48,209 nt of DNA. It comes from Clostridia bacterium (GTDB lineage Bacteria > Bacillota > Clostridia > Oscillospirales > Acutalibacteraceae). The position numbers were made by a program, and so were the translations under genes. The stretch lies in contig JAFRQQ010000029.1 in assembly GCA_017428525.1 (NCBI GenBank), positions 1 through 48,209 on the forward strand. The letters are read 5' to 3'. Below, in pieces: positions 1 to 8,548 of this stretch. Each line of letters opens with the position of its first letter. Within the stretch, counting starts at the first letter, position 1. The notes beneath the pieces were generated by a model, which was not told the origin of the DNA, searched no databases, and saw only the letters and a program-made list of their open reading frames with translations.

Positions 1-30
1 CAGTTTTGCGGGAGCAGAAATTGTTCAGAA

Positions 31-80
31 AAAGGAAAAGCCGCACATGGCATACTTGATGTATGTCAGTGCGGCTTTGA
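31..80 (-). terminator. Rho-independent terminator of the YitT/ankyrin-like operon
   Basis: An inverted repeat pairs AAAGCCGCAC (37-46) with GTGCGGCTTT (69-78), with a smaller inner hairpin GCATAC/GTATG. On the minus strand it is followed by a T-rich run, and it lies about 90 bases past the stop of the minus-strand gene ending at 172. Position and structure fit an intrinsic terminator. Confidence 0.8.
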
Positions 81-171
81 CGCATTTATGGGCGATTTAT
101 GCCCCGCAAAACCAATACTGGATTATGAAAGGCTGCCGAATGACAGAGAGCGTGTTTTTTATGTCGCTGGT

Positions 172-1302
172 TTATTCCGCCGCTTCCAGCAGCCGGACGA
201 TCGTGTCCGCGTTGGGATAGGCGGGATCGCCGCTGCGGGCGCGGATCAGGTCGCGCAGGGAGTCCCCGCCGCCGCTCGGCTGAATGGTCGGATAAATCTC
301 CGGGCTGACGCCCTTTTGCAGGAAGTAGTCCACGGCGTCCGGCAGGTCGCAGTCCGCGGCGCAGGCCAGCGGCGCGATCACGCGGCGCGCGACGCCGTAA
401 AGCGCGGGATTCGCGCCGAGAAAGATCAGCTCGTCCAGCTTCTGCAGCGCAAAGCGCGGCAGTCTGCCGCCCCGGTATTGCTGCAGCAGCCCGCAGGCAA
501 ACAGGCCGAAGACGCTCGCGCCGTCGCGGCCGATCGCGTTCAGATCGTAGCCGTTTTTCGCCAGCTTGCACAGCAGCTCGAAATCCCCGCTGCGCGCGGC
601 GGCAATCGCGTCGGCGTTGCGCGGCTCCGTGACGGCGTAGGCGCGGAACTGGTTGCCCAGCTCCAGCCGGTCCTCCGGGAAGGCCTGATAATACTGTTCG
701 CAGTCCGCGCGGGAGAAGGCGACAGCCTGCTTGAGCGGCCGCTGCAGCAGCTCCTCGGGCGGGCGCCGCATGAGCGCGCGCAGACTTTTCGGCTGCAGCT
801 TCAGCGCGCCGTTGACGCTCAGGAAGCGTTCGCCCCCGCGTTTGGTGCAGGAGAGCGCCAGCTCCTCCTCCAGCGTGAAGCCCTCGGCGAGGATCTCCTC
901 CATCAGCGCCCATTGCGCCGCTTCGATCTCCGCGACGGGATAGCGCCAGAGCAGCTCGTAGGCGCCGGTCTGACGCTGCGGGCCGATGCTGACGGCCTCG
1001 AGCGCGGGATAACGCAGCAGCAGCCGGCCGGCCGCGGTGTCATAGAGCTTTTTGGCGTAGCGCCAGAGCAGCGGCTCGAGGCGCAGTGTGGTGTGCCGGA
1101 GCTCTTGCTGCCCGCGCGCGGGCGCGGGCTCGGTGCGTTCAGCGGTCAGCGCGCCGCCGGTTCGCAGGCCGAAGTCGCGGAATTTGACCGGCAGCAGGGA
1201 ATAAAAGCCCGGCTCCGCCGCCATGCGCAGCACCTCCTGCTGACTAGCGTAGGCGTAGCAGCGGTTTGTCCACACGGGCAGATGATTCTGTCTGTTTTCC
1301 AT
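172..1302 (-). CDS. Hypothetical protein with ankyrin-like C-terminal half
   Basis: A 376-residue soluble protein with no signal peptide or membrane segment. The C-terminal half has ankyrin-like stretches (for example SGDFELLCKLAKNGYDLNAI and LIFLGANPALYG), a fold used for protein binding; no catalytic motif is recognisable. The ATG at 1302 is preceded by AAGGAGG. It starts 18 bases after the stop of the upstream YitT-family gene, so the two are probably co-transcribed and end at the terminator at 31-80. The N-terminal half matches no family I recognise. A role as partner of the membrane protein is only inferred from the operon. Confidence 0.75.
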   Translation of the reverse strand: MENRQNHLPVWTNRCYAYASQQEVLRMAAEPGFYSLLPVKFRDFGLRTGGALTAERTEPAPARGQQELRHTTLRLEPLLWRYAKKLYDTAAGRLLLRYPALEAVSIGPQRQTGAYELLWRYPVAEIEAAQWALMEEILAEGFTLEEELALSCTKRGGERFLSVNGALKLQPKSLRALMRRPPEELLQRPLKQAVAFSRADCEQYYQAFPEDRLELGNQFRAYAVTEPRNADAIAAARSGDFELLCKLAKNGYDLNAIGRDGASVFGLFACGLLQQYRGGRLPRFALQKLDELIFLGANPALYGVARRVIAPLACAADCDLPDAVDYFLQKGVSPEIYPTIQPSGGGDSLRDLIRARSGDPAYPNADTIVRLLEAAE

Positions 1303-1320
1303 GGAAGCCCCTCCTTTTCC

Positions 1321-2211
1321 TCATGTGTCGGGATCCGCTTTGAAAACGTCCGCGACTTCGCTGATGGAGATATAGGCCTTGGGGTCGATGCTGTGCACGA
1401 TGCTTTTCATCCGCGTCACCTGAAAACGGTTGACGACGAAATAAATGATGGTTTTCGGCTGTTGGGAGTAGCCGCCGCGCGCCTCCACCTGCGTGACGCC
1501 GCTTTCAAAGGCGTAGCTGAGCTCGAGCGCGATTTCCTCGGCCTTGGTCGTGACGATCATGGCGCATTTCGCGCGGTCGAAGCCCTCCACGATCGCGTCC
1601 ACGGTCTTGAGTGCCGCGACGCAGGTCACGATCGAATACAGCGGCAGGATCCAGCTGCGGATCACCGTGCCGCACACGATATACAGGAGCACGTTGTAAA
1701 TCATCATGAAGCTGCCGACGGTCAGGCCCAGGCGCTTTGCGAAAATGACGGCGATGATCTCGATGCCGTCCACCGCGCCGCCGTACCGGATGGCAAGACC
1801 GCTGCCCGCGCCGGAAATCACGCCGCCGAAGATCGCGCACAGCAGCAGATCCTTCCCCGCGAGCGGGGAGGCGATGCTCACGTCGATCGGCAGCACGTCC
1901 GTGATCAGCCAGGCAAACAGCGCGTAGACGCCGACGGTGTAGATCGAATAGATCGTCGAGGCCGGCCCCTGCTTTTTCAGACCGTAGAGGAACAGCGGCA
2001 CGTTCAGAACAATCAGGAAAAACGAAAGATGCAGGAAGGACGGCGTGATCTGCCCGAGCAGCATCGACGTGCCGGAGATGCCGCTGTCGTAAAGATCCAC
2101 CGGCGCGATAAAGACCGTCACGCCCACGGCGTAGACGATGCCCGCCAGCGTGAGCATCAGGAAATTCAGCGGGCGCAGCGTGCGCAGGACGTCTTTGAAT
2201 CCGGTTTTCAC
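1321..2211 (-). CDS. YitT-family membrane protein (DUF161 plus DUF2179)
   Basis: This 296-residue protein has five or six hydrophobic helices in its first ~190 residues, with the YitT-type signature around GGVISGAGSGLAIRYGGAVD. A soluble C-terminal domain of about 85 residues (DUF2179 type, region ending ISISEVADVFKADPDT) follows. YitT proteins are widespread Firmicute inner-membrane proteins whose transported substrate is not established. The start is GTG at 2211, preceded by AAGGAGG at a 10-base distance. It is the first gene of a probable two-gene operon with the ankyrin-like gene. Family assignment is strong; function is not known. Confidence 0.93.
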   Translation of the reverse strand: MKTGFKDVLRTLRPLNFLMLTLAGIVYAVGVTVFIAPVDLYDSGISGTSMLLGQITPSFLHLSFFLIVLNVPLFLYGLKKQGPASTIYSIYTVGVYALFAWLITDVLPIDVSIASPLAGKDLLLCAIFGGVISGAGSGLAIRYGGAVDGIEIIAVIFAKRLGLTVGSFMMIYNVLLYIVCGTVIRSWILPLYSIVTCVAALKTVDAIVEGFDRAKCAMIVTTKAEEIALELSYAFESGVTQVEARGGYSQQPKTIIYFVVNRFQVTRMKSIVHSIDPKAYISISEVADVFKADPDT

Positions 2212-2306
2212 GAGCGGTTTTCCTCCTTCTTCTTTCTGCTTTCATTTTACAGGATTTATGCGGGAAATGCAAGGCATATTCCCGAAAAATCCGCTGCGGC
2301 AAACAG

Positions 2307-2337
2307 AAAAAGGACCCGCCGTTCAAACGGCGGGTCC
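2307..2337 (-). terminator. Terminator closing the phage head module
   Basis: A 12-bp perfect stem GGACCCGCCGTT (2312-2323) / AACGGCGGGTCC (2326-2337) is followed on the minus strand by five T residues. It sits 15 bases downstream of the last head-module gene (stop at 2352) and separates that module from the YitT gene. Confidence 0.9.
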
Positions 2338-2351
2338 CTGCGCGGCCGGGA

Positions 2352-3179
2352 TCAGCGGAAGGCAATATAGCAATAGGTCACGCCCAGACGGTTGAACTGC
2401 GGCGCGACGTCGCCCGGCTGCGCCTGATCGACCTGCGCAACGCGAAAGCCCGCGGCGGTCAGCGTGATGCCCAGACTGCACCCGCTCGCAAGGCCGACGC
2501 CGGTCGCGGCGGTATCCGTGTCCTCAAAAAGCGGCAGGCCCGCGGCGAAGACAAGGACCGCTTTCGGCGCATAGCCGAGGGAGAAGCTGCGGCTGCGCTC
2601 GCCCGTGCCGAAGTAGCTGCCGGTCTGAAACGGCTGCGAGAGATAGGTCTGCTGCGCGCCGGTCAGATGGATACTTTCGTCGCAGATGTGCGAAGCGCAC
2701 AGCAGCGTCTTGCTGAAAAAGGAGGGCAGCACCAGCGAGGAGCTCTCCGCCGGGCAGAGCGAGGCCTTGACAAGCAGGAAGGCGTCGAGCACAAAGGCGT
2801 CCGTGTCGCGGTCGGCGGTGATGCCGTTGCAGCCGGATTCGACGATCTCCAGATCGGAGTCAAAGCTCAGGCAGTCGATGATATCCGTGAAGGCGTCGTG
2901 GCAGGCGGAGCCGCCCGCGTCAAACGGCGCGTGGATCGAGAGCTTGATCCGGATGAGCACCTGCCGGCAGTATTCGTTTTCCTCGAGCACGCCGTTCTCG
3001 TCTTCTGTGAAGGAGTCCGTGATCTCCATGCTCCCGATGCCCACAGCCACCGTGGTGTGCCGCAGCGGGATGGCTTTTTTGATTGCCGGGTATTCCGTCA
3101 GGAAGCGGATGCCCGTCAGTTCCTCGCGTTCGGAAAGCCAGTCCACCAGGTTTGCGGGCAATGCGCTGATTTCACTCAT
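2352..3179 (-). CDS. Phage-like protein: tail-terminator-like N-terminus, fibre-like C-terminus
   Basis: A 275-residue protein, last gene of the head module, overlapping its upstream neighbour by 4 bases (ATGA). Residues 1 to ~150 are compact alpha/beta, consistent with the size and position of a tail terminator or completion protein. Residues ~165-275 form a Gly/Ser/aromatic-rich probable beta domain (GSYFGTGERSRSFSLGYAPK ... LGVTYCYIAFR), similar in style to C-terminal domains of phage fibres or receptor-binding proteins. No catalytic residues are visible. The two-domain reading is inferred from composition and context; no homologue was confirmed. Confidence 0.6.
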   Translation of the reverse strand: MSEISALPANLVDWLSEREELTGIRFLTEYPAIKKAIPLRHTTVAVGIGSMEITDSFTEDENGVLEENEYCRQVLIRIKLSIHAPFDAGGSACHDAFTDIIDCLSFDSDLEIVESGCNGITADRDTDAFVLDAFLLVKASLCPAESSSLVLPSFFSKTLLCASHICDESIHLTGAQQTYLSQPFQTGSYFGTGERSRSFSLGYAPKAVLVFAAGLPLFEDTDTAATGVGLASGCSLGITLTAAGFRVAQVDQAQPGDVAPQFNRLGVTYCYIAFR

Positions 3180-3520
3180 TCGGCATCCTCCGTTTCCACG
3201 ATCACGCGGATGATCGCCCAGATATAAAAGACCTCGCTGCCGTGATAGACCCGTTCCGCGCGGTCGATGCGGTATTTCTCCGCGCCGGCAGTCAGATAGT
3301 CGCCGTCCTGCGCCGCGGTCAGATCGGGCAGCGGCGGGCCGAGATAGAGATAATGGCCCTGCGAATTGAAGCCGATCTCCGTATTCACGCCGTCAAGATA
3401 CATCTTGTTCTTGTAGCGCAGAGGCGAAATGATGGCCGACGTTTCCGTGCGCACCGTGCCGTCGGCGGCGCAGAGCGCTGCCGGCCGGCCGTAAGAGGCA
3501 AAAAGCGCAGTCAGATTCAT
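3176..3520 (-). CDS. Phage neck / head-closure-like protein
   Basis: A 114-residue protein placed between the head-tail connector-like protein and the final gene of the module, overlapping both by 4 bases (ATGA). It is rich in beta-strand-forming residues (YLDGVNTEIGFNSQGHYLYL; YHGSEVFYIWAIIRVIVE), as expected for head-closure or stopper proteins of siphophages. The assignment rests on gene order (capsid, connector, this gene), size and predicted fold type, not on a recognised motif. It could be another minor head protein. Confidence 0.55.
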   Translation of the reverse strand: MNLTALFASYGRPAALCAADGTVRTETSAIISPLRYKNKMYLDGVNTEIGFNSQGHYLYLGPPLPDLTAAQDGDYLTAGAEKYRIDRAERVYHGSEVFYIWAIIRVIVETEDAE

Positions 3521-3882
3521 ACCGTCACCTGCCCGAAATAGAACGCGTCGTCCCGCAGCAGCGGCGTCGCCTGCGCTCTTGCGCGTTCAAGCTCCCGCGC
3601 GGCGGCGTCGAGCACGTCCTGCGTGCGCAGATTGACCGTGACGTCGCCGGCCTTGAAGACGCTCACGCCCTGCCCGCTTTCCAGCGCGCGCAGACACAGG
3701 CGGTGATAGACCGCGGCTGCCGCGGCGTCCAGCAGACGGATATCGCCCGCGTCCGCATCCGCACGCAGCAGGGCGTCCAGCTCGGCGGCTGCCGCCGCGC
3801 AAAGCGGCAGCAGCGCCTCATCGCTCTCCTCCCGCACATGGCAGGTGCGCAGAAAAGAAAGCACGCTCCAGGGATCGATCAT
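3517..3882 (-). CDS. Phage head-tail connector (adaptor)-like protein
   Basis: This 121-residue, largely alpha-helical protein lies directly downstream of the major capsid gene. Length, helical character and opening (IDPWSVLSFLRTCHVREESD, then an alanine-rich helix) resemble gp6-type adaptor proteins that bind the portal. In that family the opening helix reads similarly to DLE..K.YLRI. It begins with ATG and overlaps the next gene by 4 bases. Identification is moderate and leans on gene order. Confidence 0.6.
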   Translation of the reverse strand: MIDPWSVLSFLRTCHVREESDEALLPLCAAAAAELDALLRADADAGDIRLLDAAAAAVYHRLCLRALESGQGVSVFKAGDVTVNLRTQDVLDAAARELERARAQATPLLRDDAFYFGQVTV

Positions 3883-3896
3883 TCCGATCCCTCCTC

Positions 3897-4901
3897 TCAG
3901 ACCGTCAGCACCTTCGCCGCGCCGTCAAAGAGCTTGGAGAAGCCGGCCGTGCAGCTGATGACCGCGCGTTCGAGCTGGCGGTCGATCAGCTTGTCGTATT
4001 CCGTGGCCACGTCGCCGGCCCTGACCATTTCGAGCGCGGCGGTGTGGTCGAGCGCGAGCAGATCGCCGTCGGTCACGGCGCCGCATTTGAACAGCGAAGC
4101 GCCCAGGGGCGTGATCGCCTTGCCCGTGCCGTGGAAGGTCAGACCGGCCGTGCCGTCGCGGAATTCATCCATGCACAGCAGGCTGCTCATCACGCTCGCT
4201 CCGCAAAGGAGGGTGTTCATCTCATAGGGATCGAAGCTGTTCCACAGGTCGATCAGATCCTCATACGTCAGCATGCCCGGCGCGCCGCAGCTGGCCGTCG
4301 GCGCGGCGTTGTTGTTGCCGTCGCCGTTGATGAGCACGTCGACCGCGTCCTTGAGCTGGGTGCGCGCGATGTAAGCGCCGATCTGGCGCAGCGTGACCGT
4401 GAAGAGATCCAGACGCTGGTATTTGATCGCTTCGTAGGAAGCCACCAGCGTGCGCCCGCGCTTGCGCAGACGCACCAGATTCTCCTTCGTGCGCACGTTG
4501 GTCTCGGGAATGAACGCGCCCTCGCCGACGACCTTGAGCTCCTTCTCATCCTCGGAAGGGATCGAGGCGACGGAGCGGTAATCCATGCCGTCGATGTTTG
4601 TTACGCACGCGACGATCCTGGGCAGCAGGTCCGCCTGCTCGAATCCCTGACGCACCGCGCGCGAGACGTATTCGGGAAAGAGCACGGCGCTGTCGGAGGT
4701 GGAGAAGAACTTGTCGACGATATCGCTGCCCGGTCCGCTCACGCGGATGCCGAAGCGCTTGAGCTGGCGCTGATAGGCGTCGAGCCCCTCGAGCGCGGTG
4801 CCCTTATAATTTTCGCTCGGGTCCAGACGCTCGAGCGCGCCGGTGAAGCTGCCGCCGGCATACATGCCTTTTTCCAGCTTGAGATTGTCAAAATCAGCCA
4901 T
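3897..4901 (-). CDS. Phage major capsid protein
   Basis: A 334-residue shell protein. The ATG at 4901 is chosen because AAAGGAG stands just upstream and the protein then starts ADFDNLKLEKGMYAGG; the open frame reaching further upstream is only readthrough of a GC-rich shadow. Features typical of HK97-fold capsids include an N-terminal arm, a central segment with VLFPEYVSRAVRQGF and VGEGAFIPETNV, and a later helix IKYQRLDLFTVTLRQIGAYI. It follows the decoration-like gene and precedes the connector-like gene, the standard head order. Confident as capsid; the exact capsid subfamily is not determined. Confidence 0.85.
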   Translation of the reverse strand: MADFDNLKLEKGMYAGGSFTGALERLDPSENYKGTALEGLDAYQRQLKRFGIRVSGPGSDIVDKFFSTSDSAVLFPEYVSRAVRQGFEQADLLPRIVACVTNIDGMDYRSVASIPSEDEKELKVVGEGAFIPETNVRTKENLVRLRKRGRTLVASYEAIKYQRLDLFTVTLRQIGAYIARTQLKDAVDVLINGDGNNNAAPTASCGAPGMLTYEDLIDLWNSFDPYEMNTLLCGASVMSSLLCMDEFRDGTAGLTFHGTGKAITPLGASLFKCGAVTDGDLLALDHTAALEMVRAGDVATEYDKLIDRQLERAVISCTAGFSKLFDGAAKVLTV

Positions 4902-4918
4902 GTGCAGTCTCCTTTCTG

Positions 4919-5257
4919 TTACATCAAAAATGTGACGGTCGCGGCGGTGGTGTTCACGTCGAGCACGAGGTATTCGCGCCCGGCCGAGCCGGTTTTGACG
5001 CCGTTGGTATCGGCCACGAGCTTGGTGTAGCCGACGGTCGGTGCCGTGCCGGAATACTTGGCCGTGACCGCGCCACGCAGACGCACGGCAGCATAGGCGC
5101 TGTCGCTTTCGAGCGCGAAGCCGATGAAGACGTCCCCGGCGCTGCAGGGGGTGACGGTGGCGGCGCTTGCCAGCTTGACCGGCTTGCCCGCCGTGACCTC
5201 GCCGCTGACCTTGAAGGTGACGGCGTTTTCCTGAAAGCCCTGAAATGCAACGGACAT
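4919..5257 (-). CDS. Phage head decoration-like protein
   Basis: A small (112-residue) beta-rich protein encoded 17 bases upstream of the capsid gene. Residues such as GEVTAGKPVKLASAATVTPC and VFIGFALESD resemble capsid-cementing (DUF2190/gpD-like) proteins, which are made in large amounts and stabilise the shell from outside. The ATG at 5257 is preceded by AAGGAGG. Small size, beta composition and location between protease and capsid all agree with this role. Confidence 0.7.
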   Translation of the reverse strand: MSVAFQGFQENAVTFKVSGEVTAGKPVKLASAATVTPCSAGDVFIGFALESDSAYAAVRLRGAVTAKYSGTAPTVGYTKLVADTNGVKTGSAGREYLVLDVNTTAATVTFLM

Positions 5258-5272
5258 AAGAAATCCTCCTTG

Positions 5273-6142
5273 TTAAATCAGATAGACGTTGTTTTCGTTT
5301 TCGTCTGCGGCGGGATCGACCTGCAGCTGACGCAGCAGCGGCAGCGCCCTGTCTGCCTGCGCGCGGAAGGCGTCCCGCAGCGCCTTGAGCACATCGGCCG
5401 GCGCGTCGGCGCAAAGACTGCGCAGCACCTTGCCCTCCAGCGTCGGCACGCAGCGGGCGGCATGCTGCAGCACGTCGCCGAGCAGCTCCGCGCGGTAGGC
5501 CGCGGCGAGCGCCTGCGTTTCCGGGTCGGCGGGCATGGCCGTGCCGGGGGTGAAAGATTTGATCACGCCGGCGTTGCGCTGCGCGGGCACGGCGACAAAG
5601 GACCATTCATAGGCGTCGGTCGGCTGGTCGAGCAGATAGTGGCAGCGCTTGCCGCCGTAGACGCGGCCCTTCTGATGCTCGCAGCCCTCGGCTTTGATAT
5701 CCTTGCCGCACACGGAGCAGCGGATGCTCTGCACGCAGCAGCCCACGCTGGTCTCCTTCTTGATGCCGGCTTCGATTTCGGCGATCAGATCCTTATTTTT
5801 CTCCGTGCGCACCATATAGGCCTTCGCGCGCAGGCAGGTGTAAGGCTCGCCGTCCGCCGTCGTGCGGCCGGGCTCGGTCACGACCGCCGTTTCATAGATG
5901 CGGGCGGTCTGATCCTTGCCGCTGGCGCTGTGGTCGAAAATGCCGGTCTTGCCGATGAACAGCTCGGCCAGCTTCTGCAGCGCCTCCACCGTGAAGCGTT
6001 CGCAGTCGCGGTCGATCTCATTGTCGCACAGGATCAGTGAAAAGGTGTACAGCGCCTGCGGATCGAGCGGCTTGCGCGTGAACTGCGCGATGCGTTCCAG
6101 CTCGTCGGCAGGCAGGGTCGGGGTGTTGGCTTGCGTATCAAT
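5273..6142 (-). CDS. Phage prohead protease-like protein (possible AUU start)
   Basis: Likely the head maturation protease that cleaves scaffold and capsid during prohead assembly. Candidate catalytic residues are the His in GIFDHS and the Ser in KKETSVGC, followed by AYEWSFVAVPAQRNAGV, a layout known from Clostridia prophage proteases. A cysteine cluster (CSVCGKDI...CEH) may bind zinc. The first conventional start is GTG at 5989, but the frame stays open to 6154 and encodes a plausible family N-terminus (LYTFSLILCDNEIDRDCERF). No ATG, GTG or TTG lies there; ATT at 6142 follows AAAGGAG by 3 bases and overlaps the portal stop. Start uncertain; function fairly likely. The C-terminal ~90 helical residues may act as scaffold. 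Confidence 0.7.
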   Translation of the reverse strand: MDTQANTPTLPADELERIAQFTRKPLDPQALYTFSLILCDNEIDRDCERFTVEALQKLAELFIGKTGIFDHSASGKDQTARIYETAVVTEPGRTTADGEPYTCLRAKAYMVRTEKNKDLIAEIEAGIKKETSVGCCVQSIRCSVCGKDIKAEGCEHQKGRVYGGKRCHYLLDQPTDAYEWSFVAVPAQRNAGVIKSFTPGTAMPADPETQALAAAYRAELLGDVLQHAARCVPTLEGKVLRSLCADAPADVLKALRDAFRAQADRALPLLRQLQVDPAADENENNVYLI

Positions 6143-7271
6143 CGTCTCCTTTCGTCATGGCGGCGGCCTGCGCGCGGTAGAGCTGCGCCCGGCTCTGCTC
6201 CACCTCGTCCTGCAGGGTGATGTCGTCCCAGATAATTTCCGGCGCGCAGGTGCAGCCCAGATGCTGCAGATACACGCGGCAGATGCGGTCGATCACCGGC
6301 GTGAGAATGCGGCGGTAGGCCTCCAGCTCGCTGGTCAGCGCATCCGCCTGCTGGGCGCTCATACGCTCCGTGCTGGACCAGGAAAGTCCGAGCATGAAGG
6401 GCGGCAGACCGGTTTTGGCCACGATCTGCTCGAGCATCTGCCGCACGGGCACTTCGCTGTCCAGGATCTGATTGTCCGCGCCGATGACCTTGATCTGCAC
6501 GTCGCCCACGGCCACGAAGTCCTTGACGGCGCCGCCGCTCTGCATGGCTTCGCCCCATTCCTTCGCCACCTGCAGGGCGCGGTCTTTGGCATAGGCCCGG
6601 TCGATCGCGTCGTTGCGCGGGTTGTAGGTGACGGCGAAGCGCAGATTGCCCACGCGCTCCCAGTTTGCGCCGATGCTCTCGAAGATTTTCAGCAGGATGC
6701 CGCTGACAAAGGGCAGCCCCTTGAGCATCGAATTGCCGGTCAGCGCGCCGGGGTCGGGATCAAGCACGCTCAGCAGGCAGAGATCCTGCCGCGGGACGCG
6801 GCGCAGCCCGTCCGACCGCCGCACGAACAGGTCAACGTCAAAGCCGTTGGCCGCGCGGCGCAGCTCGATATTCTGCAGCGGCGCGTTGAAGAGCGCGCGG
6901 AGCGCGCCGGCCGTGTCGGTCACGATTTCGCCCAGCGCCGTGCCGCAGGTGAGCAGCTGCTCGAAATAGGTGGCCAGGAAGGCGGAAACGCCCTGCCGGT
7001 TGCCGCCGACCGGCACCTGCGCGAGAAACGTGCGCAGCGCGTTTGCCGCCGCCGGGTCTGCGCAGTCCACGGTGAAGCCGCCGGTCAGACGCACGAGCTT
7101 GAAGATCGCGGCGTCGATCACGGGCACGGCCTCACGCAGCGCGTAATAGAGCCGCAGCTGCGGCGCACCGAGGGGAACGTAGCCGTCCAGCATGCCGAAG
7201 GGATGCCCCGCGGTCGGCCGGGTCACGGGTGCGGAGATGCGAGATGCGGTTCGGTTTTTGAAGATTCCCAT
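6138..7271 (-). CDS. Phage portal protein
   Basis: This 377-residue protein should form the dodecameric DNA channel at one capsid vertex. Family-typical stretches are LREAVPVIDAAIFKLVRLTG near the N-terminus, PRQDLCLLSVLDPDPGALTG and NSMLKGLPFVSGILLKIFES in the middle (the helix bundle of PBSX/SPP1-type portals), and GLPPFMLGLSWSSTERMSAQ towards the C-terminus. It overlaps the terminase large subunit gene by 49 bases and its stop overlaps the probable start of the protease gene. Shorter than many portals (400-500 residues) but the core appears complete. Confidence 0.88.
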   Translation of the reverse strand: MGIFKNRTASRISAPVTRPTAGHPFGMLDGYVPLGAPQLRLYYALREAVPVIDAAIFKLVRLTGGFTVDCADPAAANALRTFLAQVPVGGNRQGVSAFLATYFEQLLTCGTALGEIVTDTAGALRALFNAPLQNIELRRAANGFDVDLFVRRSDGLRRVPRQDLCLLSVLDPDPGALTGNSMLKGLPFVSGILLKIFESIGANWERVGNLRFAVTYNPRNDAIDRAYAKDRALQVAKEWGEAMQSGGAVKDFVAVGDVQIKVIGADNQILDSEVPVRQMLEQIVAKTGLPPFMLGLSWSSTERMSAQQADALTSELEAYRRILTPVIDRICRVYLQHLGCTCAPEIIWDDITLQDEVEQSRAQLYRAQAAAMTKGDD

Positions 7272-8548
7272 GAACCTCTCCTTTCTGCGGCGAGGGCGAA
7301 GAAGCTGTCCTGCGCTTCCTGCGCGAGCACGGTGGCAACGAAATAGCGGATGTCATCCATCGCGTGATCGTTTTCCTTGCGCACGGCGTCCCTGGCCGCG
7401 TTTTCCTCCCAGCGATACAGTCCGAATTCCCGGATCGTATCCCTGCAGGCGGGCGAGAAGAGGAGGGTGCCCGCCTTGAGCCGGTCGGAGACCTGGCGGA
7501 TGCCGTCGCTCACATCGTTGCGCGCGGGCAGCACGCGGAAGCGGCCGGCCCGGCGGATGCATTCGATGAAGCTGGCGGCGGAGGGATCGACCACCACGGC
7601 CTCGATCGGCAGATCGCCCGCAAGCGCGCACAGCGCGGCGTAATGCTCGCTGTCTGTGCGCTGCTCCCCGGTTTTGCGGGAATCATAGTAATATTCCCGG
7701 ATGCGGTACCATTTGCCGCCGCTTTCCCCCCAGAGCCCGCAGGAGCAGGGGTTGACCGTACCGTAGTCGCAGGAGAGATAGTAGCGCTCCATGCGCGCAG
7801 GCGGGTCGGCGACATGCACCGCGGCCGAAAACATCGGATAGACGCTGCCCTGCGCCGCCACCCATCTGCCCAGCACAAAACGCTCATAGAACGCGCCGGA
7901 ATACAGCTTCTCATAGCGGCGAAGGATGGCGGGGGTCAGCGAGGGATTGTCCCGCATGGTGAAATGCAGATACAGGCAGTTTTTGCTTTCGTGCTGCTTG
8001 ATCCACTCCTCGTGAAACCAGTGCATCGGATGCTCCGGATTGCAGTTGAACCAGAGCTTCGAGCCCTCCACGGAGCAGCGGGCGAGCGCCTGCTCCACAA
8101 AGGAGCGCGGCATGAGCGTCACCTCGTCGAGCAGCACGCCGGCCAGGGTCATGCCCTGAATCAGCGCGGCGGAGCCTTCATCCTTGCCGCCGAAAAAATA
8201 AAAGCGGTTGCTGCGCCCGCCGAAGGAGATATCCAGCAGGTTTCTGGACACCTTCTCCTCACAGGCGAAGCCCAGCTCCCGCAGCAGCGGCAGCAGCGGC
8301 ATGACCAGGTTGCGGCGCAGGGAGGCGATGGTCTTGCCGCACAGCGCGAAGGCGCACCCGTCGAAGCGGGAAAAGGCCCAGGCGACAAAGGAAACGGACA
8401 TGCACAGCGTCTTGCCAGAGCGCACGGCGCCGTCGCAGATGACGGCGTCCCGCGTGTGAAACGGGCTTTCGGGCAGCCACCAGCAGAGTACCTGCATCTG
8501 CTTTGCGGAGAAGGGGACGAAAGCGGGCTTTTTCGTCTGGGGCGTCAC
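7223..8548 (-). CDS. Phage terminase large subunit
   Basis: A 441-residue packaging motor ATPase and nuclease. Walker A is GAVRSGKT (residues 40-47). The Walker B region is GVLLDEVTLM (about 136-145), with D-E as metal and catalytic residues. The C-terminal RNase H-like nuclease shows acidic centres in SCDYGTVNP and VVDPSAASF and a late DDIRYF. This layout matches PBSX/XtmB-like terminases. It overlaps the small subunit gene by 4 bases and the portal gene by 49. All key motifs are intact, so the motor could be functional. Confidence 0.95.
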   Translation of the reverse strand: MTPQTKKPAFVPFSAKQMQVLCWWLPESPFHTRDAVICDGAVRSGKTLCMSVSFVAWAFSRFDGCAFALCGKTIASLRRNLVMPLLPLLRELGFACEEKVSRNLLDISFGGRSNRFYFFGGKDEGSAALIQGMTLAGVLLDEVTLMPRSFVEQALARCSVEGSKLWFNCNPEHPMHWFHEEWIKQHESKNCLYLHFTMRDNPSLTPAILRRYEKLYSGAFYERFVLGRWVAAQGSVYPMFSAAVHVADPPARMERYYLSCDYGTVNPCSCGLWGESGGKWYRIREYYYDSRKTGEQRTDSEHYAALCALAGDLPIEAVVVDPSAASFIECIRRAGRFRVLPARNDVSDGIRQVSDRLKAGTLLFSPACRDTIREFGLYRWEENAARDAVRKENDHAMDDIRYFVATVLAQEAQDSFFALAAERRGSWESSKTEPHLASPHP

